Below are positions 47,503 to 60,925 of a DNA stretch of 64,000 bases, one piece after another. Source of the stretch: Dolomedes plantarius (taxonomy: Eukaryota; Arthropoda; Arachnida; Araneae; Dolomedidae); NCBI GenBank assembly GCA_907164885.2, contig OU015497.1, positions 64,004,077-64,068,076 of the forward strand, in the 5' to 3' direction. Under the pieces are notes generated by a model. That model was given only the letters and a program-made list of their open reading frames with translations, had not been told where the DNA came from and did no database searches. Each line of letters opens with the position of its first letter. The stretch's first letter is position 1. Position numbers and translations under genes: made by a program.

Positions 47503-49504
47503 GCCTCCGTCCCTGATGATAATTAATGCATTTTATCTATGATGGTTGCATACATTTTGTTAATGAAACTTCTTATATAAAAGAATTTGCTGTTGAAGGA
47601 ATTAATATCATAATGTTTCTAAAATAGTGAAACTCCTCATTAGATGAATTCACTAAATGATTTGATACTATAAATTCCAGTTTAAAAGTTATTTTCTGAA
47701 ACATTTTATATAAAAAAAGAGTTATTAAATGCTTCAAAACTGATGATAGTTATCCTGTTTTACAAATGTATGACAACAAATTAGGCTTAAAAATATTACG
47801 TAAAATCTAATAAATGGTAAACAGCTTTCAGAGTTATCTAAACATAATGAACTTTCAAAGTATCATTCTTGACATTGATTTATGATTTTCATGAATAAAA
47901 CTGTTTTAAAATGTTGATGGAAGTGCCCTGTACATACAGTCTCTTGTACGTACAACCATGTTTTAGTTATTTTATATGCGTCCAATTTGGATACACGGCC
48001 AAACTTTCCAGTAATTTAAAAACCCTGTTTGATTGATTTAATAAAAAAGCAAAACAGATTTAGAGTCCTTAGATTTTTCCTACATTTTTCAATCTTTTAA
48101 TAATTTTTTGGTTGATTTTGGTGATTCTAGATTTTTTTACTTCAATAATGATGCTTCCCCGTAATTGCTTAACATGGAAATGAGGATTCTGATCCATACT
48201 TCAATGTAATATTAAAATTTAGTTTTAATGGATGAAATTATTGTTTATTATTGCTTAAAAACAAATAATTTTCTCAGGTACTGTTATACTAGGCAGTTAG
48301 TAACGTACCCATTAAGAGAAATATATTCCATAAATATATATTTCATATCACCTTAGACTGGACATTGTTTTAAATGTGTTACCTAGGTATTCAAAATTTG
48401 GATTAAATTTAATTTTCTTTAAGTTTCTGGAATAATGTGACGCCTAATATCTCTCCGAGACAGTGGGAAAAAAGTATTTAATGATGAGTACTCATAAGTA
48501 CTCATAAATAAATACTGATAATTAGTAATACTTAACAGTACTTATTTGATAATGTAGTTAGTGATTGACGACTCTCTTAACACATGTCCTGTTTACTCTC
48601 ATTTTATTAATTCTTTAACTTTAGCCATTTGGCCTTCACCCGGAGATATTGGATTATATTGTGGAATATATGATTGTAATTCTTTGAACTGGTCACCTTT
48701 ACTCGGTTCAGAGTCTTCTTTTCTCTACCACTATACACTCTTTAACCAATCCAACCCCATTAATGTCAACTGCAATAAAATCCTGGCATTTAAAAATTAG
48801 TAAACTGTTGACCAAAATGTGAAACGTCCACTTCAAATAGGTAAGAAAGAATACTGCTAACGATACTTTGGTCATCATCACTGGTTTACCCTTTTACTCT
48901 GATTCGCTCTAATTAAAACTGTCAAATATTTATTTTCTTAGTTTTATAATATCTATTATTTTCTCTGGCAGTCACATCTTTTTACTAAAATACCCAAACA
49001 AACTTAGAAGAGAAGTAAAATGTATCATTCAAATACGGATATTGTACAGATGAGATTGATTTTATTTTCCGTTTACTTGGTAATATAAAAATCACATCAA
49101 TGCATAAAGTCATTAAAATTGACGTTTTGTAATTTATAAAGTTACGGTCAAATTATATGTCAATTTCTGAACCATTTTGAACATGAAAATGTATAAATTT
49201 TTATAACCAAACTATGTTAAAGCATCTTTGTAAAATTGGGTTTTCAAATTATTTAACACTTAAATATAAACCAATATAACCATTCAGCCCGATTCAGTTG
49301 TAGTATAGTGAAACGGAAATAGCTGCGGAAAAAAAGGGAAAACATCCAGTTTTATATACCTGAGATTTTTTATGTAAAAGGAAATATTATTTTCACTCCC
49401 ATGGCATAAACAAATTATTGACATATATTTGGTTGTGTGCATTACTCCTTTGTCTAATTGTTTGTACTCAGTTTGGGATTTTGAATCTGTAGTAAACTTT
49501 TCGT

Positions 49505-49575
49505 TGATTGGTTGGGTTTACTACAGCCAATGAAGACAGAATGTGACTACAGCCAATGAAGAGTAATTATAAATG
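49505..49575 (+). promoter_or_regulatory. CCAAT/TATA-like patch
   Basis: gattggttggg (inverted CCAAT), then two direct copies of ctacagccaatgaaga (49520-49535 and 49547-49562), then ttataaat at about 49567. The order resembles a core promoter reading rightward. No downstream gene supports it. Confidence 0.2.
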
Positions 49576-52204
49576 CACCAGACTCGAAACAACAATGAAA
49601 ATTAACGAACAACAGGAATTCACAATTAGTACTCCTTTACCTAAATGTACTCAGTTTGTGAGCTTGAAGCTACAGAGATATAACATTTCAAATAAAATAG
49701 AAAAATTTTAAAAATTACTTTTGCTTTAAAATTTAAGAAGCCTGATATCACTTATGTTCATCATTGAGTTTCAAGACTGCATTAAATGAGGGTAATTAGA
49801 AAAGAGTTTTTTGTATAGAAAGTACTTAGTACAAATTTAGTCTATGAAACTAGTTAAATTTACTTTCTCTGTTGAAAATCCTCTGAAGTTGTTCATGGTA
49901 TCCTGATAAGTACCTTTTGCGTTTCCGGTCATAAAATGTAAAACGCATGAAATAAAAAAATTAGTTAGTACATTAGAAAGTACTTAAAGCATGTTTACCA
50001 GATAAAACTTGAATAACAGATTTTTTGAATTAAAAAAAAAAATTGTCCATAATATTCTCTACAGTACTATAGGAAGCTTATGTAAAGAAATAGTGAACAT
50101 TTATACAACACATTTATAAATACAGTCATAAATACAGAGAGAGAATTTTGACAGATAAAAAAAGCTTTAGTAAAACTATTGTCTGGAGCAGTTTTTAATT
50201 GTATCAATCCCTTCAAATTGTGTAAAGCTGCATTGTGAGGTGAGTTTCCTGTCGCATCTGTCTTTTTGACATGACGAAAACTAATAAAATTGATTATCTG
50301 ATAAATGCCACAGGTAAAAGCAATATTTTACATTTTTGCTTGAAACGTAATGTGTTCGCGTCATTTTTCAGCAATTAAAAATGCTCCCTGACAATTGCAG
50401 AGATGCATTTCTAATATTTTAAAGCCGCATTTGAAAGTTTTCAAAGAAACAATTCTATCCCCAATTTTAAATCCAAAATAATTACATTACAGTACTGATA
50501 AATAGAATAAACAAATGTATTTTATTTGAAAAGTAATTTATTGAAGTAAATTTTTATCAGATTACAAAAATAGATGGTACATGACTGAAGTCAAAACACA
50601 TTAGAGTTGAAATACATTGTTTGAAATTAACGAAAAATTCCTTTGTAGGAAAATATTACATATTACACAAGTAGTATTTTTGTTTGAAGAATGTCAAATT
50701 GCACGTAAAAACCAATAAAAAAATTCTCCCATTAACAAAGTAATATGGCTTTATGTTCAGAAATGTTCATTAGTATTCAATATTGTGGCTTTGGACAAGT
50801 TTGTCTGTGGTTTTTTGGTATGATTTTCCATTATAATGCAGTCAATTCTGAAAATAAAGAAAAAAAATATACAATGCATTGTAAATGCAAAAATACATTT
50901 TCAATACAGTAGCAGAACTGATCTGGAAGCTAATGAATGCAAATAACTAGAGATATGTGCTCAGTTTGATATTGCATTTCCATCACTTAGTTCCAAAATT
51001 CAGATAAAGGTAAATGGTAAAATATCTGATCATAAAACAGTACCATTTAATAAACAGCTGATTACTGATGTTTTGTTTTTTATAGGTCCTTATCTACAGT
51101 TCTGCAGTCATTAAGTGACCCATTAAGTGATTTCTTGAAATCAAGAAAACTGGTGCTTCCTTTATTTCCCAGTAAGAAGTTAGAATAAAGTAGATCTGTC
51201 CAGCGTAGCAAGTTTACGCTGAAATATCAATAAGTCCCTATTAAATAATAGTCTTTCACATTTTGTTTTCACATAAAATAATTTTTGTGATAATGCGACT
51301 CCCACACTATTAAAGCATACGAATTAAAAGAGTAACAGCAGCAAATTTGTTCCTCTTTCCAAAGTAATTCAAAAACAGATATGACAAGTAATTAAAATTT
51401 TCGGATTCGTTAGTTTAATGACGTTTACCTGATTCTTCATTCATTACTTCCACTATCATCAATAAATACAGTTTGAAAAAGAAAGAAAATATAAAAAAAG
51501 TTTGGGAAAGACATATTAGGTCGAATGTTTCGCAGGTACAAAAAGTGATTCCCGTTACATCGAAAGATAAAAAGAATGAAATTAAAACCAATTGTAAAAT
51601 TCAGTGCAATTGATAATTCTTTAGGAATATATTAAGCAATTTTTTTTTATATAAAATTACATGCCAAATGTGGAAAATGGGGGATGCCAATGAATTAAAT
51701 GAACACAAATACTTAGAAATTTATGTTCCAGTGTAAGGAAAAAAAAAACGGGAACTAACACAGAAACTGTTGAAATATCCTGCAGAAGATATGGACATTG
51801 GGAAATTTTAATTGACTTTTCCTTTCCTTGATATATGTAAGAGAAATAAGGTAAAATTCTATTTTACTATGGCGAAATTTACAAAGATATATTTAAACAG
51901 ATTTATTTGATGAATACTATTTCTAGCAGACAAAAATTTACCAAAAATGTTTTACAATGACATAGAATATTTTGTGACAAAAATTAGGTGTTTTTGTTTG
52001 GAAACAAAATTTACAAATTATTTAAAGATATTCTCTTTACTCCTTTACGATTTATTTTTTCGGGGGGGGGGGGGGGGGGAAGAGTGTCACAAGACAGTTT
52101 CATTTTACTGCTTAATTCGTTAAATGATATTTAATGAATCACTTTTATTTAGTACGTCTTTTACTACATGAGTTAATTCCCATCTTCAGATTTTTTTTCC
52201 AATG

Positions 52205-52425
52205 TGGAGGCACTTGTCATCAAACATTCGCCTATACTACGCCGCAATTTTACTGCCCATTTTATTGTGGGGGCACCATATAGGCGGACAGCATTAACCC
52301 CTATGAAGGGACGACACGAACAGAGGCATTTTTAATGGCGCGACGCCAGGATTCGATCAGAGCACCCTCAGCACCGGAAACCAGCGCGCTGTACCACTGG
52401 GCCACCACAAGCCCTCTTCAGAAAT
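52205..52425 (-). repeat. tRNA-derived SINE
   Basis: On the minus strand TGGCCCAGTGGT (A box, 52404-52393) and GATCGAATCC (B box, 52358-52349) at tRNA-like spacing, followed by a ~130 bp GC-richer body (gtcgtcccttcataggggtt, gtgcccccac) that stands out from the AT-rich surroundings. Confidence 0.65.
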
Positions 52426-53125
52426 TTAATTTGGAAAGTAATCATATTTGTGTAGTATTAAATCTAAAAAAAAATTAAAGTTAAAATTTAAACAGATACA
52501 TACCAATAAATATTGTTTATAGAAGCTTTAATAGCATAAAAACTAATTTTCCAATTATTTTCTTAAATTATATATTAAAATCTAATAGAGATCAAATCTA
52601 ATGAATAGAATAAATCATTAAAAAGAAAAATTTTAATTTTTGTCGTACACAAAATATTTTTGAAATTTCGTTGCTCTCGAATTAAATTCACGAAAGCATA
52701 TTATTTGAAAAGAAAGACGTCTTTTTTGCAGAAAAGTTCACCGTATTCAAGTTACACGTCAAAAAATAGCTTTGGTTTTGTAATAGGATCCTAATTTTGT
52801 GTCACTTTTGAGAATTGATGTGAAAGTTTCTCGCTAGAAATGTAAAAGTAGTTGCCCGGATAAGAGAGTAAAATTTTTCAAAGTAAAAATTCCTATTTTG
52901 TGGGAATGAAGAAATTTGAATGCCTAATATTACATTTTTCCCCTTTAATGTGAACTACAAATGTAAAATGAGAAAAAAATCATTGAGTTCTACGAAAAAT
53001 CGCTTAAAAAATTTGCTTTTTCCCAAAAGTATAAATCATGTGATTTTGAACAGGATAGAAAATATTTATAGAAAACAATAGACGTTATAAACTCAATACT
53101 TTGGGTTCTTCCAAAATTGGGGTTA

Positions 53126-53168
53126 TTAGACACTTTTAAAGATTTTTTAAAGCTTTAAAAGTGTCTAA
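53126..53168. repeat. perfect hairpin, 16 bp stem
   Basis: ttagacacttttaaag and its exact reverse complement, separated by 11 bases. Isolated in AT-rich sequence. Confidence 0.8.
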
Positions 53169-54974
53169 GCTTTTTTAAAGTCTCATACGATGGCCAGTAA
53201 AAATAGAATATATTGTGTTAACTTTTTATGAGAATATTTTTTAAGTGTTGAAAGAAGTAAGTTTCAAGATAGAAGATAATTAACCGTGAAAACTTTATAA
53301 TTTTTTTTAATAGAATATATTCCACAGAATTTTTCTTGAAAAGCAAAAATGATTAGTTACAGACGCATGAAAATCACCCATTCCATATAATCCTCAATAT
53401 TTTAGAGGAATTCTGAAAATGCATGTATCATGTGTATTAATTTTATTTTCATTATTTTCCTCTTTAGTCATCCATTTAAAATTTTTCTATGTAATCTTTA
53501 GCAATATGGCCTTTCATATTCTGGTTAAATATTAAACCACGCATATACACTATTTTTTCTTCCCTTTTTGTCGAAAAATTGCAAATAAAGAAAATAATCA
53601 AAAATATGCGAACATCAGCATGAAATTTGTAAAAAAAAACAGAAATTTATATCAAAATTGAAGATCCCCATAAAACAGTAAACATACTGAATACCAAATT
53701 TTACAGAGATATGTATGCCAGTTAAATACAATAATTACAGATTAAAAAATGCGATGTTTTAAATGTTTTCTCTTTATAATTATTAGGATTTAAGTGACAA
53801 TATTTTTTAAATAACCATTGTTCAAAAGTGTTAATGTAAAAATATCTGGAAATAAATGTGTTACGTAAACTGCTTCATTTAAAAATGGACATATCTAAAA
53901 GCTATAATCATATATATTTAGAAATAACGCGTGTACACATTAAATTTTAATATTCAGGTTTCTAAAACACGTTTTGAATTTTTCAAATTTTTTAAACTAC
54001 GGCTTAGGCGTTATTCTGAGGTATTTACTTTGTTAACATTAAAACAGTTATGCAAATCACTTATCACCATAGCATATAAGATTCTATTTAATCATGTATG
54101 ATGACCTAAAATTGTGTGTCAGTAAAAATAATAAATAAACTATATAAAATAATCGAAAATTAAAAAAAAGGAAAAGCTCAAGATAGAGATGATTTGTTAT
54201 ACACTTGTATATAAGCTTTTTCATTAAAAACTGAATAATAACTTATGAACGTATAACACTTTGCATTCAATGAAACAGAAAAAAAATTTTTCAATCAAAA
54301 CTGAATACCCGTAAACAGATTAAACATATTTTATTATGAACATTTTTCTCTTTGAAAAATGTTCATAGGGTCAATTATTGATGACTATCTTAGAATTGAA
54401 TCTCATGATAAACAATAGAAATTTTTGTTATATATTTTCTAATATTTAACTTTCTTTAAACTGAATCTACTATGAAACAAAGAGCATTTATTAAGCTACT
54501 TAGATAATTCACTATCTGTAATGAATCTAACAATACTATTAGAAAAAGATGTATTCCTTATTATTGCTCCTTATTGACATATAGAATAGACAACTAAATA
54601 TACCAAGAAACCCACAAAATTCTTTAAGAACAAGCTGATATGAACAGGAAAAATCCTCTAGCAGTAACAAAATTTTAAACTAGTGCAAACACATTTTGAA
54701 ATAAACTAAAGGAATTGTTTTACGTGTTTACTGCTGTAATCCATTTTTTTTCTTCTAAAGATTTACTGTTAACCGGAATTACTCGTTTTGTCAATAACTG
54801 ATGTTAACATTGCTGAAGAAACATCAGTAGCCTGACTAAACTTTTTACAGACCATTGTTTACCTAAATTTTTACCATGCACCAACATATGTATAGAGATA
54901 TCAAGGAAAGTTAAATACATTTACCTGAATCTTCAATCAAAGAAAGATAAAATTGAATAAATGAAGCACACCTT

Positions 54975-54978
54975 ACCT
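54975..54978 (-). promoter_or_regulatory. 5' splice donor just after the stop codon
   Basis: On the minus strand TAA-AG then GTAAGGTG: the exon ends at 54977. A second donor-like CAG-GTAAATG lies about 50 bases further down (near 54924), so alternative 3' ends are possible. Confidence 0.45.
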
Positions 54979-55500
54979 TTATTTATCCAACTGTATTCCA
55001 CCAAAAGAATCATCTGGCAATTTTTCTTCACATCTAAAGACTAGTGCAAGGTGAAAGAATATTTTTTTATCTCGACAGTCTCTTATAGTTTTGTAGTCCA
55101 AAGGTAGATAAAATGTATGGAGTTTTGGACGCAGTCCGCCCAACCTGATTTCATCCCAATCAACTAAATCTGTAAAGTTGCCGTCCACTGTGCTTATTCT
55201 TGCTTTAAGCAGACCTCCGCCGGTTTGGAACTCAATGACCATTGAAATGCAGATTGGATTGTTTTTTAGAAAGTAATAAGTTACATTCCTGTAACCGAAA
55301 CAAGAAAACGTACACCTTGGAGATTCATATACACCACCTCCCACATCTCTCACAGGTAAAGCGCTGATGGAAACTGATAGAGTTTTCAAATGTTTCTCCA
55401 TTCTTGGTTCATGCAGAAATATTAATCCATTTTGCAGCTCTTCTTGAAAACTCATCGCTTCAGCTTCAGCAATGGGAGGCTCATTTATGTTTGCACTCAT
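54979..55500 (-). CDS. uncharacterised 173-residue protein
   Basis: An uninterrupted frame with balanced codon composition in an otherwise AT-rich, frame-poor area. It starts MSANINEPPIAEAEAMSFQE, has alternating hydrophobic/polar segments suggesting a beta-rich fold (LSVSISALPVRDVGG, CISMVIEFQTGGG, KARISTVDGNFTDLVDWDEI, KIFFHLALVFRCEE), and ends DSFGGIQLDK. No signal peptide or membrane helix is evident. It is preceded by an acceptor-like tttgtttcag ten bases before the ATG (intron in the 5' UTR). The stop TAA is followed after two bases by GTAAGG, a donor (intron in the 3' UTR or an alternative end). I do not recognise the family. The splice context and the absence of TE features make it the best host-gene candidate in the window. 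Confidence 0.65.
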   Translation of the reverse strand: MSANINEPPIAEAEAMSFQEELQNGLIFLHEPRMEKHLKTLSVSISALPVRDVGGGVYESPRCTFSCFGYRNVTYYFLKNNPICISMVIEFQTGGGLLKARISTVDGNFTDLVDWDEIRLGGLRPKLHTFYLPLDYKTIRDCRDKKIFFHLALVFRCEEKLPDDSFGGIQLDK

Positions 55501-55511
55501 TTTTATTCTTC

Positions 55512-57317
55512 TGAAACAAACGATGTCGAAAAAACTTTATAAAAAATAAGTTGTTTAACTGTTGATACGAATCTTGAGGAGCAGAATCGGCAAACTGACA
55601 AGTGCTTAAGGAATAGGAATAAAGTCTCGAGCTTGTAAAACTCGTGTGTTGAGTACAAAATCAACGGGTTTTTGAGTTCTGAGAATATATTTCAACACAA
55701 AACCATGGAAGCTGAAATTTCAGAAGTTGTTCAACACGTTATTTGAAGTCGTTCTATACCCTTATTGTGTCCAAGTGTCCAGGTGTTCGCTTATCTTACC
55801 CTTCGACCACAAAGCCTTTTATAATCGATACCTCCTGTCCGAGGTTATAGTTTTCAGAACTTTTGATTCTTAATTTTGTATGTACAAGTAGTCCTTTGAC
55901 GATTCCCACCCTCTGATAGCAATACTAACCCTCCCCGTAAGCAAAAGTATTGTCCCTTTGACACTTATTTCGTTTGGTTATAACTTGAGGGACATTGCCT
56001 TGACACTTTCTGTATTGAAATAAATGCAACAAAATCTTTCTACGTTACTTTCTCTTATCTGCTATGCCCTTTTTCTTAGCTCCTTTTGAACTATGTTATA
56101 ATTTAAATCGTGAGAAAATGCATGTGTTTAAACAATGCATATTTATTCCTCAGTCCTCTGACTGAATCCGTAAAAGTTTAAAGTAATCAAGGTACTCTTA
56201 TAGTGTCGCTTCAGGCAAAGTTTTTAATTTCTGGGTAATTTTTCTGAAGTGAATTCATTATCAATAGCGCCACCCCAGATAAGGGGGGAAGTAGATTTAG
56301 GATTCCCGTTTTGTATAGATTTCATAGATATTGGTGGATCCACCCCCCCCCCCCATTTCTACATCTTCAACTGGCTGTGGTTAACAGCTTCGACCAAATA
56401 TCGAAAATGCATCAATATGTTTAACCCTACAATTATAGGCAGTCTTAGGCTATAGCTTGAGTAATACGTTTTAATAATGATGACCAAAGAAGTTTTATAA
56501 TTAACTCCATTGTAATTAGTACAACATTTTTCTTTCTTTCTATTTTTAAACTGAAAAATAAAAATTGTAATCTTACGTGTACACACTCCTATAAAATATT
56601 AGTTTTTAAACTTTAATCATTCTGGTGCAACAGTAGGTTTCAGAACTTCCCCCATATCCTGCTTAATAATTAAAGGCAAAACTGTGAATGATCATTTCAA
56701 AGTATACACCGGGGAATGCATCCACAATCCCTACCTCAATGTAGGGAGAAGGGGGGGATTTGAAATGTGACTGGATATTTTACCTAATTTCTAAACCCTT
56801 ATTTTTAAACCGTTCGTTCTACAGCATATCTATTTTCTTGAGTGAAAGAATATTTGCATAGCCGTAAGGTTGGATATTACCCCTAATTATCTACTCTACC
56901 GCTCATTATTTCTGAAGGAAAATTCCACATAATAAAATTCCCGAAAGATCAATAACTTCCGTGGTTCGACTGTAATCAAACCAACTTTTAGGGCACAGTA
57001 AAGAAAATTTGGAATGAGAGTGGCCAAACATTGAAATGTATCGTTCTGCAAAAGAAACTTTCAATAGAACGGTATAAAATTACTGTCATAACATTTATTT
57101 AAGCTCAATCAATAGAAAATTTTTAACATTAATTAAGAAAACGCAGTCCACGCAACTCCATTTTGTATTGATCTAACATATTTAGATCAGAATATTGCAG
57201 AACATTGTTGATTATTTTAAACTTCTGATGAAATAAAGGCTTTCCATACTAGCTTTAATGTCCACATTCTTGATTAAATTAATAAGACATCTCACTTTTA
57301 TATGCATGTATTTATGT

Positions 57318-57320
<3 letters not shown>
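55512..57320. other. non-coding; probable upstream region or intron of the 55 kb gene
   Basis: No exon recognised. C-rich runs near 56343-56354 and short G/A-rich patches near 56280 and 56745. Confidence 0.4.

Positions 57321-57394
<74 letters not shown>
57321..57394. repeat. (TA)n microsatellite
   Basis: Pure TA immediately left of the small MITE. Confidence 0.95.
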
Positions 57395-57397
<3 letters not shown>

Positions 57398-57540
57398 GGC
57401 TAGATTTGAGGCGGAACGCGCCGGAACGGCGTTCCGGTACCTCTCTTTAGGTACCTCTCTTTATCAATAATTTGGAATACCCCCCACACACCCCGGAAGG
57501 TTACCGTTCCGCAACCTCTATTTCTAGAAATCTAGCACTG
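57395..57540. mobile_element. 146 bp hAT-like MITE inside (TA)n
   Basis: Ends CAGGGCTAGATTT and, inverted, CAGTGCTAGATTT, plus inner inverted words cggaacg / cgttccg. It contains a direct repeat gtacctctcttta twice. TATATATA on both sides would fit an 8 bp duplication but is uninformative in a TA microsatellite. Confidence 0.65.
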
Positions 57541-57562
57541 TATATATATATATATATATATG
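57541..57562. repeat. (TA)n microsatellite
   Basis: Short TA run right of the MITE. Confidence 0.95.
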
Positions 57563-58094
57563 GTTTTGACTTGCTATGGCATATACTATATGTATATACA
57601 GTACGGAAAGACAAAAACAGTGTCTCAACAACTGAACAATTTTTTAAAAAATCTACTGTACCTTAATTTTAACTCATATTTATATTAGATAACCTCTTTT
57701 TTTAGATAAAAAATCCTTAATGTCGCTAATTAAAAAAAAAGTGTTACTTTCACTTTTAAATATGAAATTAAACAGAGCTAAAAATGTGTAACGCTTATTC
57801 TTTCATGAAATAATTGCTTAACACAAGTCTGAGATTCGCCGGTTTTATTTAACACATAAGTCAGTAAGGGTGAAGATTTCGCGTGTGAGAGCCAACAACG
57901 GGAGTTTCCTGATAAAAGAAAAAGAAAAAAGAAAAGAAAAGAATCACGAGGTATGGGGAGATGTTTGCATTTGAATCATAGTACAATACGCGACAAGTGA
58001 CGAAATTGAGGAAACACTTCCCACGGTGTTAGTCCCAAGGTGTTAGTTCCAGTCAGTCAGCAACGAAGGTATCCCGCACAAATTACTTTTCCTG

Positions 58095-58790
58095 CCTGCA
58101 AAAGAAATTTTTTTTATCATTTTTTCTTTAAATCGCCGTAGAAGTAATTTTGGTTATTGTTATTCGATTTACCTGTTTGAGAGTAATCCTTCATTATGAT
58201 GTCTTAATAAGTTCAAAACAAAATATGTGTGGTAATTCCTTAGTTCCCTCGTACAGAGAAGGATTATTTCAATTAATGAAGTACAATGAGATCAAAATTT
58301 TTAACAATGAATAAAAAAGCCAATTTTAACAATTACTTATATCACCGTATCGGTCAAGAGCAAAGAAAATGTTTATGTTTTAAAGATACATTAAACAAGT
58401 GCAAAAGTTTGAAGAGAATTTTTTCCTTTATCAAAAAGTATTAATTTTCTTTATCTCAAATCATTTTTACCTTTAAAACGCTGAAGAAAGAATTTTTGAT
58501 TCTGTTAGTCACTTTATCCGCTTTATAGTAAACCCTTCATTAAACTTGGTTAGAGAGTTGAAAACAAAAATGGATAATTTCTCGTTGGTATCCTTGTATA
58601 AAAAAGGGTTATTTCAAGTAATGAAATATAACGAGTTCAACATTTTAAAGAGTGAGAAAAAATTCAATTTTAATAAACAGCTATAGTTACGTATCTTTTG
58701 CAGTCAAGGGAATAGTTAAAAATTTTGTTTTAAAAACATATTTAAAAAGGGCAAAATGTTGAAGGGAAATACATTTCAAATTAATAAGAT
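58095..58790. repeat. diverged tandem duplication, ~365 bp period
   Basis: 58095-58440 and about 58465-58790 share the order of blocks (cttcatta, gttgaaaaca or gttcaaaaca, atttc-agtaatgaa-ta-aa-gag, ttaa-aagtg-gaaaa, caattttaa, gtcaag). A weaker third unit may extend to about 58960. No coding. Confidence 0.6.
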
Positions 58791-58974
58791 TGTATTGTGT
58801 TGAGACATTCAGATAAATAATTATAAAACTTATTTGTCATACACACAACTTATTTGGTGGAATTCTTTTCTATGACGTTAAATGAGATGAACCTAAAATA
58901 TATTCGAATACTCTTTGAAAGTATTTTAATAATTGAAGAACGATTTTTGAGGAGAATGAGATTGGATATCTTTG

Positions 58975-59235
58975 TATATTCAGATAGGTAATTTTAAACA
59001 TTCTTCACGTATATACCCCAAGTATTACGGCAAATATATTTTGCTATTTCATATTATGACATGTAACAGCCAATGTATATTTGAAATATGCATTATTTAA
59101 GATTGGATTTGATTGCATATTCAATCAAATAGTTTTCAACAATATCCACATATATACCCCAAGTATTTAAAGCAAATGTATTTTGCTATTTAATAATGTG
59201 GCATGTAAGAGTTAATGCATATATTAAATATGCAC
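58975..59235. repeat. tandem duplication, ~155 bp period
   Basis: Two units sharing tatatacccaagtat, ttttgctatttaataat and atgtaagagttaatgcat type blocks. The 41 bp core of the first unit reappears inside the Tigger-like element at 63356-63396. Confidence 0.7.
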
Positions 59236-59239
59236 CTTA

Positions 59240-60520
59240 TTAATAAAAGCAAGTGTTTGCACGTGTGTGTGTGTGTATGTGTGTGTATGCGGCCCCCAGG
59301 CGAATCTGTGAAACTTACATCCGTGAAATTTGGCACACGGGTAGTGCAGACTATGGGAAGGTGCACCTAGAAGCCCGAATTTTAAATTTTATTCTAGAAA
59401 ATTTTTTATTTTATGTTTTGTGCAATATTTTATGTTTTATTAACTTGAGATTACGATATCTCGGCAAATAATGATCGTAGAATTTTGACCTTTTTAGAAT
59501 CTAAGACTACACACATTTCTCCTTCAAACAAGACCTCATTTGTTTAAAAATAATTTAAAACAGACTACTATTTTCATCAAAATATTAAATCCACTTTTTC
59601 GAGAAATTTATGCGCTTTTGAGGATCTACGGTCGATGCTCTTCGAGTTTTTATCTTACAAAGAAAATATTTACATCATCTGGAAGATGAAAGCTTTCTAA
59701 TTCATATAAACCTCATTTCAAGTCTCTATCTTAATATTTCAATTTTCAATTGAATTTTAAAGAACGATACTTCAACACAAATTTTATGTGGTTCTTCCAA
59801 CGCGGTACACTAGGCGTTGGAATTAATCATTCATAAGAACTGCGCACGCACACAAGGTAACGTTTTATTTACTTTTGCCATTGTTCACTTTTTCTGTATT
59901 TTGTCAATTTTTGTTTAATTTAGTTACTTTTTGCATATTCTTTCTTTTTATGCTTCTGTCTGAATCTCTGGAATATTTTTTATTATCATTCTAATACTTC
60001 GAAACTTAACAATGTTTACCAGGGGTGTTTTAAAACAACTGTTAATTATATTTGTGTTTAGCTTTGAGAAAAAATAATTTTGTAAAGTTTTTTTTGGTCT
60101 TTTATGCTAAAATAGCACTTAAAAATAAAAAAAAAGAAACAAAAACTTACCTGAAAATAGGATACCTTTTATATAAATTGATCAATTTGAAGTAATTTTT
60201 AATGAAATTTAGCTAAAACACCTATCATTCTACAGAAAATCCTAAAGCTAATATTTTAAACTAATTTTAGCTTTTGATTGTGAAAATTTTTTATGTTAAA
60301 ACATGTTATCAATGTATTACATATGCATTATTTTGTACATCAAATATAGTTTCACATTAATTTTATAGAAATTTGTGGTATGACTTTCTTAAGTAGCATG
60401 ATTTATTTTTTCTCGATATCTTTTTCTTCATTGTCATATTTTGAAAACATAACTTTTTTAAATAAAAAAAAACACAAATAACAGTTTAGGTTAACAAGAT
60501 TTATTGTCAAGAATAATATT
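59240..60520. other. non-coding; (TG)n near 59262-59290
   Basis: AT-rich apart from a TG repeat and a short GC-richer patch at 59288-59370. No gene recognised. Confidence 0.4.
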
Positions 60521-60525
60521 TCACA

Positions 60526-60569
60526 TGATTGGACAAGCCACAGGTCAAGAAGTGTTGAAATTAATGGAG
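60526..60569 (+). other. possible short exon end with splice donor
   Basis: MIGQATGQEVLKLME reads into GAG followed by GTAAGG at 60570. In frame 0 it would join to LFPNDFPNLYPG of the segment starting at 60926, which is encouraging but unproven. Confidence 0.3.
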
Positions 60570-60925
60570 GTAAGGTTAATTTTTTTTTCATGCAGTAATT
60601 TTTTCATGTCCTAATAAATGATTCATAAATTAGAATCGATAGCTGATTTATACCTCATTTATATTTTTAGAATTTAACTTCTTACTTCTGTTTTAACTTT
60701 CCTTTCTATTTTACCACCATGTTTTGTTTTGCTATTATTGAAGTGTGTAAAATGTTTTTCATTGCTTACTACGATTTAAAAAAAAAATTTTTATTATTGG
60801 CCTGAGCATATCTGGCCGCAGCCTGTACTTTTTATTCATACTGTGTTATTTATACTGTTATTTTTTTCTACGTTATTTATACTGTATTTAGTTTTAAATT
60901 GATTTGGTATTGTTTACTTTTCAGC

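Larger units (their letters stand above)
47503..54976. other. 7.5 kb AT-rich non-coding region
   Basis: No coding exon recognised. It contains a SINE-like segment (52205-52425), a poly-G run of about 17 (52063-52079), a hairpin (53126-53168) and a promoter-like patch (49505-49575). It may be intron or 3' UTR of the minus-strand gene at 55 kb. Confidence 0.5.

Noticed and set aside
52063..52079. Poly-G run as a G-quadruplex regulatory site
   Set aside because: Single homopolymer in non-coding DNA without context. Could also be a sequencing artefact.
57880..58100. GC-richer patch as first exon of the 55 kb gene
   Set aside because: No clear minus-strand donor could be paired with the acceptor near 55511. 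Left unannotated.
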